Both the position numbers and the translations under genes were made by a program. Shown here one piece after another: positions 1 to 9,653 of a stretch of DNA of 64,000 nucleotides. Each line of letters starts with the position of its first letter. The first letter of the stretch is position 1. This DNA is from Anaerohalosphaeraceae bacterium (GTDB lineage: Bacteria > Planctomycetota > Phycisphaerae > Sedimentisphaerales > Anaerohalosphaeraceae). Location: NCBI GenBank assembly GCA_037479115.1, contig JBBFLK010000012.1, forward strand, positions 31,157 to 95,156, in the 5' to 3' direction. The notes below the pieces were generated by a model. That model saw only the letters and a list, made by a program, of their open reading frames with translations. It did not search any database and had not been told where the DNA came from.

Positions 1-1992
1 ACGCTCTCCTTCGGCATCCGCACCTTTGCATTTACCGCTGATGATGGGTTCCATCTGAACGGACGGCGCGTCCAGATACACGGCGTCAACCTGCACCACG
101 ACCACGGCCCGCTGGGGGCGGCGTTTTACCGCCGGGCGATGGAGCGGCAGCTGGAAATCATGCGGGATATCGGCGTCAACGCCGTTCGAACCAGCCACAA
201 TCCGCCCGCCCCGGAACTGCTGGAGCTGTGCGACCGGATGGGCTTTATCGTCTGGAATGAGTGCTTTGACAAATGGGATGACAAGGCCGGACGCGTCAAC
301 GGTCAGCCGCCGCTGGAGGAATACGGCCACAGGCAGATTCGCAATTTCGTCATGCGCGACCGCAATCATCCCTCCGTAGTCGTCTGGTCCATCGGCAACG
401 AAATCAGCAACTACCCCCACGACCGCGAAGGCAAATCGCCGGAGCGGGTGACGATGATGCGGGATTTCGTTTTGAAATATGACGCCACACGTCCGGTCGG
501 AATGGCCTGCCACATTCCCCAGACCGCCAACCAGCCGATTCTCGATTCGCTGGACCTGATGGGCTGGAACTACGCCCGTCGGTATTCCATCTATCGCCAG
601 CGCTATCCGCACAAGCCGATTGTGTACAGCGAGTCGGCCTCCGCCCTGAGCACACGCGGCTTTTATGAACTGCCGCTGCCGAAGGTCAAAACCGACTACT
701 CCGAAACCTATCAGGTCTGCTCGTATGATTTGAACGCCGCCCCCTGGTCGGATATCGTCGATGTGGAATTTGCCCTGATGGAACAGGATTCCTTCGTCGC
801 CGGCGAGATGGTCTGGACGGGGTTTGATTATCTGGGCGAACCGACGCCGTTTGATGCGGAAGCCCGCAGCTCCTACTTCGGAATTGTGGACCTGTGCGGC
901 ATTCCGAAAGACCGCTATTATCTGTACCGCAGCTACTGGCGGCCCGATACAACAACCGTACATATTCTGCCGCACTGGAACTGGCCGGACCGCATCGGAA
1001 AGAACGTGCCGGTGTTTGTCTATACCAACGGCGACAGCGCCGAGCTGTTCCTGAACGGAAAGTCCCTCGGCCGGCGCGTCAAAGGGCAGGTCCCCGAACG
1101 GCCGGTCAATCTGGCCGAGCGCAAAGCCGTTCAGGCCTCCAGTGTTCAGACGGAACAGGGACACCTGCCTGAAAACGCCGTGGATGGAAACAGCCAGACC
1201 CGCTGGTGCGCCGCCTCCGGAGAAACAAACCAGTGGCTGACGGTGGATTTGGAGCGCATCGAGCCGATTCGGTGCGTTCAGATTGAGTTTGAACGCGAGG
1301 CCAAAAACTACGGATGCCGCATTGAGCTGTCCGAAGACGGCCAAATCTGGAAAACCGCCGCCGAAAAGCAGACCAGCCGCGTGCCGCAGTGGGGCGGCGC
1401 CCGGGAGGCTTTCTTTGAGATGGACGCCGAAGCCCGATATGTCCGGGTCGTCTTTACCGCCCTTCAGGACAACTGCTGGGCCTCGATTCGACGGCTGGGT
1501 GTCTATTCAAGAGACGTCGAGTCGGATTACTATCTGCCGACATACCGCTATCGTCTCCGCTGGAATGATGTCGTCTATGAACCCGGCGAACTGAAGGCCG
1601 TGGCCTACAAGGACGGCAAAGTCATCGGCGAGGCGGTCATGCGCACGGCCGGAGCCCCGGCTCGTCTGCGTCTGACGCCGGACCGAACCATTCTGGCGGC
1701 AACCGGAGAGGATTTGTCCTATGTCCTCGTCGAAGCGCTGGATGAAGAAGGCAATCTGTGTCCGCTGGCGGACAACCTCGTGCGGTTTACTGTGCGGGGT
1801 CCGGCGGAAATTGCCGGCGTCGGCAGCGGCAACCCGATGTCGTTTGAGCCCTTCCAGGCGGACCGCCGCAAGCTGTTTTACGGCAAAGCGATGCTGATTG
1901 TCCGCACCCTCGAAGGCCGAACGGGAAACGTCCGAATTCAGGCCGTATCCGACGGGCTTCAGGAGGCGGTTGCAGAACTGACGATTCGATGA
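1..1992 (+). CDS. Glycoside hydrolase family 2 beta-galactosidase-like protein, 5'-truncated by the window edge
   Basis: The frame is open from base 1, so the start and the N-terminal sugar-binding domain lie outside the window. What is visible begins at the end of the immunoglobulin-like domain (FGIRTFAFTADDGFHLNGRR), runs into the TIM barrel and ends at a TGA at 1990. The acid/base glutamate sits in WSIGNEISNY (residue 134 of the fragment) and the probable nucleophile in PIVYSESAS (residue 211); both are GH2 hallmarks. After the barrel come a DUF4982-like segment (AELFLNGKSLGRRVKG), an inserted F5/8-type C (discoidin-like) module from about residue 370 to 500 and a C-terminal GH2 domain. 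It probably releases terminal beta-galactose or a related sugar from polysaccharide; substrate is inferred from family only. The nearest downstream genes are convergent kinases, so it ends its transcription unit. Confidence 0.9.
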   Translation, partial: TLSFGIRTFAFTADDGFHLNGRRVQIHGVNLHHDHGPLGAAFYRRAMERQLEIMRDIGVNAVRTSHNPPAPELLELCDRMGFIVWNECFDKWDDKAGRVNGQPPLEEYGHRQIRNFVMRDRNHPSVVVWSIGNEISNYPHDREGKSPERVTMMRDFVLKYDATRPVGMACHIPQTANQPILDSLDLMGWNYARRYSIYRQRYPHKPIVYSESASALSTRGFYELPLPKVKTDYSETYQVCSYDLNAAPWSDIVDVEFALMEQDSFVAGEMVWTGFDYLGEPTPFDAEARSSYFGIVDLCGIPKDRYYLYRSYWRPDTTTVHILPHWNWPDRIGKNVPVFVYTNGDSAELFLNGKSLGRRVKGQVPERPVNLAERKAVQASSVQTEQGHLPENAVDGNSQTRWCAASGETNQWLTVDLERIEPIRCVQIEFEREAKNYGCRIELSEDGQIWKTAAEKQTSRVPQWGGAREAFFEMDAEARYVRVVFTALQDNCWASIRRLGVYSRDVESDYYLPTYRYRLRWNDVVYEPGELKAVAYKDGKVIGEAVMRTAGAPARLRLTPDRTILAATGEDLSYVLVEALDEEGNLCPLADNLVRFTVRGPAEIAGVGSGNPMSFEPFQADRRKLFYGKAMLIVRTLEGRTGNVRIQAVSDGLQEAVAELTIR

Positions 1993-2020
1993 ACCCAGAC
2001 TCATTCTGCGAAAACCTGTT

Positions 2021-4255
2021 TTAATCGCGCGGGTTTTCGGATGGCTCGCAGCGAGCGATCTGAACCGACGTGGGAATGCGCTCCGAGAGCAGATATTTCT
2101 GAAGGGTCTGCAGCAAAGCGGCCCGGTTAATCGGTTTGGTCAGGTAGCCGTCGCAGCCGGCCTGGAGGCACTTGCTTTCGTCGCTCTTTAAGGCGCTGGC
2201 CGTCAGGGCGATAATCGGAATCACGCAGCCCTGCTCCCGCAGGAGCCGCGTGGCGTCATAGCCGTTCATCTCCGGCATGTGCATATCCATCAGAATCAGG
2301 TCGTATGAACCCTTCAAAGCTTCCTCAACCACATGCCTCCCGTTGTCGACAATGGTTACCTCCAGTCCGTACTTCTCGAGCAGTTTGCGGATGAGAATCT
2401 GGCTGGCGGCAGCGTCTTCGGCAACAAGCACATGGCCCCAGAGGCGAATCGGCTGTGCCTCCGGAACAGCTGCTTCCGACGGTCCCTTCTCAAACAGCTC
2501 ATCAGAAAACACCGCTGTGCAGCCCGGCGGGCTGTCTGCCGGAAGACGCAGTGTAAAGACCGAGCCCTCTCCGACCCGACTGTCCACGCTGAGGGTGCCG
2601 CCCATCAATTCCGTCAGCCGGCGGGTAATCGTCAGCCCCAGCCCCGTGCCGCCGTAATGCCGCGTCGTACTGTCATCGGACTGCACAAAGGGCTCAAATA
2701 TTTTCTCCAGACGGTCGGGAGGAATTCCAATCCCGGTATCCTCCACGGCAAAACAGAGAACCGGCCGCTCGTTTTCCGTCTGAACAAACAGACGCAGATA
2801 CACATGCCCCCGGCTGGTAAACTTCACAGCATTGCCCAGCAGATTAATCAGACACTGACGCAGCCGAAGAGGGTCTGTCACGATTTCCGCCGGAATCGGC
2901 CCCTGCGGCATAATTCGAAAATCCAGGTGTTTCTTCATCGCCGCCGGCTCCATCATCGCCTTGACGCTCAGGAGCAAATCCGGCAGGGCACACGGAATCT
3001 TCTCCACCGTCAGCCGGCCTGCCTCAATCTTCGAAAAATCGAGGATGTCATTAATCAGGCCCAGCAGATTCTTTCCGCTGTCCACAATCAGCTGCAGAAA
3101 ATGCCGCTGCGAAGCATCCAGATGCGTCTCGCAGAGCAGCTCGGCAAAGCCCAGAATGGCGTTCATCGGCGTGCGGATTTCATGACTCATATTGGCCAAA
3201 AAAGAACTTTTGGCCTGATTGGCCTGCTCGGCCCGGCTTGCCCACTCCTCCGCCTTCTTCTTTTCTTCGGCCAGCTCAGCAGTCCGAAGAGCCACAAGCT
3301 GTTCCGTACGAAGGTTGCGCTTATGCAAATCCCACAAATACAGCGTGAGCATCGAAGACAAAAACAGCCCGCCCGAAAGAATCATCCACGGCACCTGCAC
3401 GACAAACCCCGCCTGGTAATTGGCCCTCGGCCGGCAATGCAGCCGCCAGAGCCGATCGCCGCAGGGAATCGTTTCTGAATAAGAAAATGCGGCGGGATTA
3501 ATGCGGAAGGTATCAAGCCACTTTGCCGGCGGCGGAAGGCGGCGGAGTCCGTAAAGCCAGACATTGTCCGGATTGCCGGAGCAGTCCTGCAGAGCAAAAG
3601 ACAGCCCCTCTTCCGCCGCCCATCGGGTGTTCAGAAAACGCCCCACCTCAAACAGCCCCACCAGGCATGCCCCGGCGGCAGCGGAGGATTCGCCGTTCTT
3701 GGGGTTTATCGGAATGCAGACCGCTGTCCGGAAAAGCCCGGGCCGGTTTGTATCCAGGTCCGGATAGCAGACAAACGGTTTTCTGCTCTGCTGGGCCCGC
3801 CGGAGGACCGACGGGTCGGGATTCCAGAAGAGTTCCCGCTGCCGGGCTCCGCTGACCGACGGCTCTCCGAATCGGAAAACCGATGATGGATTTGACGCCT
3901 CCGAAGCGGAAATGTCAAACCAGCTGACGGACAGAAGGACAGGAGAGTTCTTCAGAATCGGCTCGACAAAATCCCGAAATTCCTGTGCCGTTACTTCCTC
4001 GGAACATTCAATAAAACGCTCCAGCGAACCGAGGTCGAAAAACATCCGCTCGAGAAGCGTGCGAAAGGCCGTTCCGCCGGCTTCGGCCTTTTGGGAAAAG
4101 TCGCGAACCGCCATCCGCTCCACGGCCGTCAGAGAGCCGAAAAAGGCAAACACAGACAGAATCAGCCCCGCCAGTGCCGTCAGCCAGATTCCGGGTTCCG
4201 ACCAGAACGTCGGCAGCCGAAACGAAACAGACTGTCTGGACGATTCCTCTTTCAC
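2021..4255 (-). CDS. Hybrid sensor histidine kinase with periplasmic CHASE-like sensor and C-terminal receiver
   Basis: A 744-residue membrane kinase. A transmembrane segment at about 23-43 and another near 285-305 enclose an extracytoplasmic domain of about 240 residues that looks CHASE-like. A short coiled coil leads into HisKA with the phospho-acceptor His358 in SHEIRTPMN, then a HATPase domain (N-box [13 protein letters not shown]-box [12 protein letters not shown]) and a receiver whose phosphorylated Asp657 is in [14 protein letters not shown]. There is no HPt domain, so the phosphate must go to a separate protein. The gene starts 16 bp after the stop of the kinase upstream (4272-6965) on the same strand, and the two were probably co-transcribed. 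The ligand is unknown. The closely similar catalytic halves suggest the two kinases arose by duplication followed by change of the sensor part. Confidence 0.93.
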   Translation of the reverse strand: MKEESSRQSVSFRLPTFWSEPGIWLTALAGLILSVFAFFGSLTAVERMAVRDFSQKAEAGGTAFRTLLERMFFDLGSLERFIECSEEVTAQEFRDFVEPILKNSPVLLSVSWFDISASEASNPSSVFRFGEPSVSGARQRELFWNPDPSVLRRAQQSRKPFVCYPDLDTNRPGLFRTAVCIPINPKNGESSAAAGACLVGLFEVGRFLNTRWAAEEGLSFALQDCSGNPDNVWLYGLRRLPPPAKWLDTFRINPAAFSYSETIPCGDRLWRLHCRPRANYQAGFVVQVPWMILSGGLFLSSMLTLYLWDLHKRNLRTEQLVALRTAELAEEKKKAEEWASRAEQANQAKSSFLANMSHEIRTPMNAILGFAELLCETHLDASQRHFLQLIVDSGKNLLGLINDILDFSKIEAGRLTVEKIPCALPDLLLSVKAMMEPAAMKKHLDFRIMPQGPIPAEIVTDPLRLRQCLINLLGNAVKFTSRGHVYLRLFVQTENERPVLCFAVEDTGIGIPPDRLEKIFEPFVQSDDSTTRHYGGTGLGLTITRRLTELMGGTLSVDSRVGEGSVFTLRLPADSPPGCTAVFSDELFEKGPSEAAVPEAQPIRLWGHVLVAEDAAASQILIRKLLEKYGLEVTIVDNGRHVVEEALKGSYDLILMDMHMPEMNGYDATRLLREQGCVIPIIALTASALKSDESKCLQAGCDGYLTKPINRAALLQTLQKYLLSERIPTSVQIARCEPSENPRD

Positions 4256-4271
4256 ATGGAGGCCCTTGGGT

Positions 4272-6965
4272 TCAACAAGAAGGCGGAGAATTCGGCGGTC
4301 CCGCTTCCGCGGCGGCGGCGACGGGCAGTTCAGCTTTTGCGGACGTTCCCAGATACCGGCGGAGAATCTGGGCCAGCTTCTTTCGGTCGATCGGCTTGCT
4401 CAGATAGGCATCACAGCCCGCCTGCAGGCACTTTTCCTCATCCCCTTTCATCGCATTGGCGGTCACAGCAACAATCGGCGTCATACACCCTTCTGAACGA
4501 AGGGTCTGGGTGGCGTCGTAGCCGTTCATCCGCGGCATCTGCATATCCATCAAAATCACATCATATTTCTGCCGGCGGGCCTCCTGAACGCCTTCCAGTC
4601 CGTCATTGGCCAGCGTAACCTCCAGCCCCATCTTTTTGAGCAGCATCGATATCAGAATCTGATTGGACGGGTTGTCCTCCACCACCAGCACGTGCCCCGC
4701 CAGGCAGTTGTCCTCCGCCGCCGTCCCGGACAGAGACGCCGCGTCATATTTGTTCCAGAGCGGATTGGCCTGCGGCGAAGGCACCAGCGGCAGCGACAGC
4801 GTAAACACCGAACCGACCCCCGGTGTGCTCGTCAGCCGCAGCCGTCCCCCGAGCATATGCACCAGATTCCGCGTAATCGCCAGCCCCAGGCCCGCTCCCC
4901 TGGCTCCTCGCCCGGAACGGTTCTCCACCTGAATATAGGCGTCAAAAATCGAGGAATGATGCTCCGGCGAAATGCCGATGCCCGTATCCTCCACCGCAAA
5001 CTGAATCCAGGACTGGCCGTCTTCGTCCAGTTTGGACACATTCAGGTACACATGACCTTTTTCGGTAAACTTTACGGCGTTTGAAAGCAGATTCAGCAGA
5101 CACTGACGCAGCCGCAGCCCGTCGGTACGAATCTTTTCCGGCAGCTCCTGACACTGGAGAATCTGAAAATCCAGATTCTTGCGGCTGGCCTGCGGACGCA
5201 TCATCGAGTCCAAATCCTCCAGCAGCCCCGGCAGATGACAGTCCGCAATCTCCACCTTCATCTTGCCGGCTTCGATTTTGGAAAAGTCGATAATATCATT
5301 CAGCAGCGACAGCAGATTGCAGGCGCTGTTCTGAATGACCTTGACATAATTCATCTGTTCTTCGCTGAGCGGCTCCTGCGCCAGCAGGTCCACAAACCCG
5401 AGGATGGCGTTCATCGGCGTGCGGATTTCGTGGCTCATGCTGGCCAGGAAGTTGCTCTTGGCCTGATTGGCCGAAACAGCCGAGCGGGCCTCCTGACGAG
5501 CCTGCCGCTCCGACTGACGATAGGAACGGTTCAGCAGAACCAGCGAAATCTGGTCGGCCAGTTCCGCGGCAAATCGAATTTCCAAATCGGTCCAGTGTCG
5601 TTTTGTTTCCACACTCTCTGTGCTGAACACGCCGATAAACTTGCCGGAAAAACGCACGGTGGCATCCAGCAGCGAGACCACCCCCAGCGGACGCAGATAG
5701 GTATCCAGCAAATCCTGCGTGCGCGGGTCTCTCCAGGCATCGTCTGCATCAATCACCCGGCCGGTCTGCAGGGCCTTCAGATAGTCCGGGCATGTTTCGC
5801 CCTTGACAATAAATCCGCTGCTGTGTTCTCCCGTCCGGGCATCATACAAATCCTGGCAGCGAAGCTGATTGTCCCGCTCTTCATACAGCCAGAAACTGCA
5901 TCGCCGGACCTTCAGGAGCCGTGCCCCTGCCTCTGTCAGATACCGGGCGACCGCCTCCACGTCCCCGTTGATAAACGCCGGCATCGTGGTCAGCTGCAGG
6001 AGGGCCTGCTGCTGCGCCTGCACGGCCTCGGCCTCCTGAATCCGTATCTGCTCCTCCTGTTTTCGCCGCGTCAGGTCTCTGGCAAATGCACAATGATATT
6101 CTTTGCCGTCGCACTCAAAGTGCGTCAGGGCAATTTCCACCGGAAAACACGTGCCGTCCTTGCGCCGGTGCTCCGTCTCAATCAGCATTTGTTTCTGCCG
6201 CCGAGTCGTTTCCCAGTGCTTCGGCCAGTTTTCCGATGGGAAATGGGGGTCAATTTGGGCAATCGTCATCCCCAGCAGCTCGCTGCGCGAATAGCCCAGC
6301 CAGCGGCAGGCCACGTCGTTGACATCCGCAATCCGCCCGTCTGCCTCCACCAGATAGACGGCCTCGCCGGCGTGGTCCACGATAAACTGGCGAAGCATCA
6401 GGTCTTTTTCCGCCTGACGGCGGCGCTGAATTTCCTGCTGACGGCGGCTCCGAATCTCCTCGAGAGCCCGATTCTGACGGGTCAGCGTTTCTTCGAGCGC
6501 CTGATAGGACGGACGTATTTTCTCCAGAAGGGCATTCACGCCGCGGGCCAGTGCGGCTGCTTCATCCGTCCCGTCAAATCCGATGGGGGTCAGATTCAGA
6601 TGTCCTTTCGCATCTACAATGCCCTGGAGGTTTACGGCAAGGTCTTCCAGTCGCTGTTTCAGACGGCGCTGGCGGGCCATGTACAAAAAGCAGATGACCA
6701 GCCCAAACTCCACCAGCAGAAAGAGAAACGCCTGCAGAAAAATATTCAGATGAATTTCTTCACCGAACTCCTTCAGCAGTGCCGCCGTCTGAGCTGAGCC
6801 GGACTGGGCCTGGCGGATGGTCAGATAATCCAGCATCTGAATATTGGCATGCCAGATGCCGTATACTCCGATAACGCTGACAATACCGACGACGGCAGCC
6901 GCCAGCCAGAACAGCCGATTGGATGCCGCAGACAAAAGTCTTTTCCGAAAATTCGATTGCATCAT
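4272..6965 (-). CDS. Hybrid sensor histidine kinase with PAS, GAF and receiver domains
   Basis: An 897-residue kinase, first gene of a two-kinase unit. Two transmembrane segments (about 15-35 and 75-95) enclose a very short periplasmic loop, so sensing is probably cytoplasmic. A coiled coil leads to a PAS domain (about 185-305, [20 protein letters not shown]), a GAF domain (about 330-480), HisKA with His512 in SHEIRTPMN, HATPase (G-box [12 protein letters not shown]) and a receiver with Asp807 in [14 protein letters not shown]. No HPt is present. Two ATG codons are adjacent at the start; GAGGGATC upstream can serve as the ribosome site. No response regulator with an output domain is encoded nearby, so the target is unknown. 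Confidence 0.93.
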   Translation of the reverse strand: MMQSNFRKRLLSAASNRLFWLAAAVVGIVSVIGVYGIWHANIQMLDYLTIRQAQSGSAQTAALLKEFGEEIHLNIFLQAFLFLLVEFGLVICFLYMARQRRLKQRLEDLAVNLQGIVDAKGHLNLTPIGFDGTDEAAALARGVNALLEKIRPSYQALEETLTRQNRALEEIRSRRQQEIQRRRQAEKDLMLRQFIVDHAGEAVYLVEADGRIADVNDVACRWLGYSRSELLGMTIAQIDPHFPSENWPKHWETTRRQKQMLIETEHRRKDGTCFPVEIALTHFECDGKEYHCAFARDLTRRKQEEQIRIQEAEAVQAQQQALLQLTTMPAFINGDVEAVARYLTEAGARLLKVRRCSFWLYEERDNQLRCQDLYDARTGEHSSGFIVKGETCPDYLKALQTGRVIDADDAWRDPRTQDLLDTYLRPLGVVSLLDATVRFSGKFIGVFSTESVETKRHWTDLEIRFAAELADQISLVLLNRSYRQSERQARQEARSAVSANQAKSNFLASMSHEIRTPMNAILGFVDLLAQEPLSEEQMNYVKVIQNSACNLLSLLNDIIDFSKIEAGKMKVEIADCHLPGLLEDLDSMMRPQASRKNLDFQILQCQELPEKIRTDGLRLRQCLLNLLSNAVKFTEKGHVYLNVSKLDEDGQSWIQFAVEDTGIGISPEHHSSIFDAYIQVENRSGRGARGAGLGLAITRNLVHMLGGRLRLTSTPGVGSVFTLSLPLVPSPQANPLWNKYDAASLSGTAAEDNCLAGHVLVVEDNPSNQILISMLLKKMGLEVTLANDGLEGVQEARRQKYDVILMDMQMPRMNGYDATQTLRSEGCMTPIVAVTANAMKGDEEKCLQAGCDAYLSKPIDRKKLAQILRRYLGTSAKAELPVAAAAEAGPPNSPPSC

Positions 6966-7263
6966 AATGATCCCTCTATGGACCGAAAACCGCCAGACGG
7001 ATTCTTCCTTTTTTTCAGAGAGGCGGACGATGTTTATTTCGGAAGGTTTGCAGGTCGGATTCAGCGGCCTTTTGGCAGCATCCTTCCGAACCGAAACCGA
7101 GAAAACCGCCCCAAGAAAGCCCGATAATTCACCGACCCGCCTGAGTGAAAAGAGAATCCCCCAGCGTCAATTCGTTCGGGGACGGATACTTCCGGAAAAA
7201 TCCGGACACGGAAAATTGTTCCCCCTTCCTGAAAAGCCCGATAATCCCCCCGACAGAATCCGC
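6966..7263. other. Gene-poor spacer
   Basis: About 300 bp between the stop of the transporter gene and the start of the kinase pair. I see only two copies of a short AAGCCCGATAAT string (near 7114 and 7231) and a weak inverted repeat (CCGGA/TCCGG near 7191). Frames that open here have no ribosome site or recognisable product. The promoter for the kinase pair should lie in its right half on the basis of position, but I cannot point to convincing boxes. Confidence 0.4.
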
Positions 7264-8205
7264 CTACGGAGAAGGCACCGACGGCCTGTTTTTCCAGATT
7301 TCCACCAGAACCGCCGCCGAGATGATGCAGACAAAGACAAAAAAGGCCGTCGGTACAGCCGCCTGCGGCCCGAACTGATTCAGCGCCAGCGCCGTGCCCA
7401 GCCCGGCATTCTGCATCCCGATTTCGATACTCAGCGTCCGCCGCTGCGCAATGGGCAGGCCGAACAGCCGCCCCGTCTGATAGCCGCTCGTCAGTCCCCA
7501 CAGGTTTAAAAGACACACCGCTGCCAGCGCCGGACCGGTCACCTGCAGCAGACGCTGATGATTGTTGGCAATCACATAGGAGCAGATGAAAATAATAAAC
7601 GTCACCGACAAGGCCGGGAAAATCTCTTGAATGGTCTTGACGAACGCCCCGAAGAAATACCGCACGGCAAACCCGGCCGCCAGCGGCACCAGCACCATCC
7701 AGACAATGTCCGAAACCATCGCCCAAAAAGACACCGGCAGAATCGCCCCGGCCAGCCATTTCGTCAGCGCCGGCGTGACCAGCGGACACAGCAGCGTCGA
7801 AACCGTCGTCAGCGAAACCGAATACGCCGTATCGGCCCCGGCGATATAGCTGATGACATTGCTGGACATTGCCCCGGGCGCACAGCCGGCGATAATCAGC
7901 CCTACCGCCAGCTCCGGCGGCAGCCGAAGAAGCTTGGCCAGCGCAAACGACCCCAGCGGCATCAAGGTAAACTGGGCCGCCGTACCCAGCAGCACCAGCC
8001 CCGGACGGGCGGCTATCCGGCGAAAATCCGACGGCTCCAGGACCGCCCCGATTCCGAACATCGTGACGGCGAAAAAGAGCATGTTGTACTTCTTGTCAAT
8101 CTGCAGCGGCTGCGGGAAAAAATACGACAGCACACCAAACAGAATCACCCAGACCGCAAACAGCCGGGTATAAACCCCCACGATTTTGTGCATCCATCCG
8201 CTCAT
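7264..8205 (-). CDS. Bile acid:sodium symporter (BASS) family transporter
   Basis: A 313-residue, highly hydrophobic protein with about nine or ten membrane segments and no signal peptide. The family motif GCAPGAMSSNVISYIAGAD around residue 107 and the second half-motif SIEIGMQNAGLGTALAL near 275 match the two crossover helices that bind sodium in BASS transporters. The length fits the bacterial members (about 300-330). It should import an organic anion with sodium; in bacteria, substrates range from pantoate and keto acids to sulfated compounds and cannot be told from sequence. It is alone in its orientation, with a repeat-rich spacer upstream and a gene-poor spacer downstream. Confidence 0.9.
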   Translation of the reverse strand: MSGWMHKIVGVYTRLFAVWVILFGVLSYFFPQPLQIDKKYNMLFFAVTMFGIGAVLEPSDFRRIAARPGLVLLGTAAQFTLMPLGSFALAKLLRLPPELAVGLIIAGCAPGAMSSNVISYIAGADTAYSVSLTTVSTLLCPLVTPALTKWLAGAILPVSFWAMVSDIVWMVLVPLAAGFAVRYFFGAFVKTIQEIFPALSVTFIIFICSYVIANNHQRLLQVTGPALAAVCLLNLWGLTSGYQTGRLFGLPIAQRRTLSIEIGMQNAGLGTALALNQFGPQAAVPTAFFVFVCIISAAVLVEIWKNRPSVPSP

Positions 8206-8343
8206 CCGTCTCTAAAATCCTATCGCCGCGGACGTGCTGTGTCCAGCGGATGAAAGGAGAGAATTTTTAACCACAGATTACACGGATTAAGAACAGGGAA
8301 GGGAAAAAATACGAAGGAGAAAAACAAACAAATTTGCAGGATA
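8206..8343. other. Intergenic segment with short AC-rich repeat-like string
   Basis: Spacer upstream of the transporter. It contains TTAACCACAGATTACACGGA from about 8267, a string of the kind often seen in dispersed intergenic repeats of environmental bacteria, directly before the heptamer array. No gene or terminator is evident. Confidence 0.35.
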
Positions 8344-8497
8344 ACTGCTCACTGATGACTGCTCACTGATGACTGCTCACTGATGACTGCTCACTGATGA
8401 CTGATAACTGATGACTGATAACTGATGACTGATAACTGATGACTGATAACTGATGACTGATAACTGATGACTGATAACTGATAACTGGTCACTGGCG
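8344..8497. repeat. Heptamer tandem repeat array (22 units of ACTGNTN type)
   Basis: Twenty-two consecutive 7-bp units without interruption. The first eight alternate ACTGCTC and ACTGATG, the next dozen are mostly alternating ACTGATA and ACTGATG, and the last two are ACTGGTC and ACTGGCG. The higher-order period is therefore 14 bp. It runs directly into the palindromic element at 8498-8556. A shorter relic (ACTGATA then ACTGAAG) lies just before another copy of the palindrome at about 32304, so the two repeat types travel together. Confidence 0.95.
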
Positions 8498-8556
8498 ACT
8501 GGACGCCGGACGCTGAAGAATAGCCCCGTCCGCCAGGGCGGGGAAAAAGAGCAGGA
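8498..8556 (+). repeat. Dispersed palindromic element, GTCC-type copy
   Basis: This 59-bp block contains an imperfect palindrome with CCCCGTCC and GGGCGGGG arms. The whole block is found again, perfectly and in inverted orientation, at 32377-32435. It follows the heptamer array and ends ten bases before the stop of the AraC-type gene, where it could also act as a weak transcription stop. It is a variant of the GGGC-type family copies listed further on. Confidence 0.9.
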
Positions 8557-8565
8557 ACGGTGCGT

Positions 8566-9450
8566 TCAGGAAGCGATGTGCTGTCTGCGGTATCGGCCGG
8601 GAGCGGTGCCGGTGATTTTTCGAAACAGGCGGGAGAAATAAAAAACATCGCGAAAGCCCACCTCCGCAGCGATTTTCTTCAGGGGTTTGGAGGTACCCAG
8701 CAGGAGCCGCTGGGCCTGTTCCATTTTGCGGCGATTGACAAACTCAATCGGGCCGGCCCCCATCATTCGGGAAAACAGGTGCGAAAAATAAGCCGGACTG
8801 AGCTCAGCCAGTTCCGCCAGTTCCGCCAGTGTGATTTCTCGATGCAGATTCTGATGGATATGCCGCAGGACCCGCTGAAATCGGCTGTAGCCGCGCAGGG
8901 CGGTATCGGTGCCGGCGGGGTTGGCGGTTCGCAGAAAGGCGGCCAGAATCAGCCGAATCAGGGCGTTGGTTTCCATCAATTCGGCGGCCGTCTTGGTTTG
9001 GTGGAGCTCTTCGCTGCGGCGCAGGACGGATTCGTAAATGGGCTTGTTGGCGTCCCGTTCAATCAGTTCCAGACCCGGGTTCAGCTCCAGCAGCCGGTCG
9101 AAAATCCAGCGTCCGATGCCGTACTTTCGGGCCTCAATCTGATACTCGCAGTCCACCAAAGCAAACAGGTTCACCCCGTCCGGCAGAAACGTCGTCAGGT
9201 GGATGTAATAGTGTTCGAAGGTATCCGGACAGGCCATGTCCACAGTGGTAAAGGCGGGAATCAGATACAAAAAGCCGCTTTGGAGGGGGTAGGTTCGGCC
9301 GTGGTGCCGCAGGGTGCCTTCGCCGTCGGTAATCAGATAAATCCTTGAATAGGGACTGTTTACGTTTCGGTGGTTCCATTCCCGATGCACGCGGTACAGT
9401 TCGATGTTCAGGATGTTGATTTCCAGATTGTCCAGCAAATACTTGAGCAT
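8566..9450 (-). CDS. AraC-family transcriptional regulator
   Basis: A 294-residue protein with an N-terminal cupin-like sensing domain (about 20-150, including SRIYLITDGEGTLRHHG and LQSGFLYLIPAF) and a C-terminal pair of helix-turn-helix motifs (about 190-290). The second carries the AraC signature KKIAAEVGFRDVFYFSRLFR followed by TGTAPGRYRR. It is divergent from the aldo/keto reductase gene, which is its most likely target together with the downstream fucosidase and dehydrogenase genes. The chosen ATG lacks a clear Shine-Dalgarno sequence. Direct repeats in the shared upstream region look like its binding half-sites. The inducer is probably a sugar or oligosaccharide; this is inference from the neighbours. 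Confidence 0.92.
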   Translation of the reverse strand: MLKYLLDNLEINILNIELYRVHREWNHRNVNSPYSRIYLITDGEGTLRHHGRTYPLQSGFLYLIPAFTTVDMACPDTFEHYYIHLTTFLPDGVNLFALVDCEYQIEARKYGIGRWIFDRLLELNPGLELIERDANKPIYESVLRRSEELHQTKTAAELMETNALIRLILAAFLRTANPAGTDTALRGYSRFQRVLRHIHQNLHREITLAELAELAELSPAYFSHLFSRMMGAGPIEFVNRRKMEQAQRLLLGTSKPLKKIAAEVGFRDVFYFSRLFRKITGTAPGRYRRQHIAS

Positions 9451-9473
9451 AGGATAAGAATAGCAAAAATCAA

Positions 9474-9510
9474 AAAATAGTCCATAAATTAGAAAAATAA
9501 TCCATTTTTT
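9474..9510. promoter_or_regulatory. Putative AraC operator: two direct half-sites 20 bp apart
   Basis: AAAATAGTCCATAAATT at 9474-9490 is repeated as AAAATAATCCATTTTTT at 9494-9510, a direct repeat with a period of 20 bp. Direct half-sites about two helical turns apart are typical for AraC-family proteins. The pair lies between the start of the regulator and the promoter of the reductase gene. Confidence 0.5.
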
Positions 9511-9554
9511 CCTGATTCAAAGAGAGGTATTCTGTTTTCTTGTTTTGCGTGAAT

Positions 9555-9585
9555 TTGAAAGTTTTTCGCCGCCGACCGGTATGAT
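9555..9585 (+). promoter_or_regulatory. Possible sigma-70-type promoter for the aldo/keto reductase operon
   Basis: TTGAAA at 9555-9560 and TATGAT at 9580-9585 are separated by 19 bp, longer than the ideal 17, which would fit activator dependence. The start codon follows 68 bp downstream with GGAGG as ribosome site. Confidence 0.4.
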
Positions 9586-9653
9586 TTTCGGCATCTGCTG
9601 ACCGAAAAATAATACAGAGCCCCGACGGCGGCTGACGCGTTCAGGAGGTCCGG

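Noticed and set aside
2333..3478. Long open frame opposite the hybrid kinase
   Set aside because: Lies wholly antisense to a clear histidine kinase and has no family features; an effect of high GC at third positions.
5235..6797. A 520-codon frame opposite the second kinase
   Set aside because: Antisense to PAS, GAF and HisKA regions; the composition is that of a reverse-complement shadow and no ribosome site is visible.
8344..8497. CRISPR-like array
   Set aside because: Units are 7 bp without spacers and there are no cas genes; it is a simple tandem repeat.
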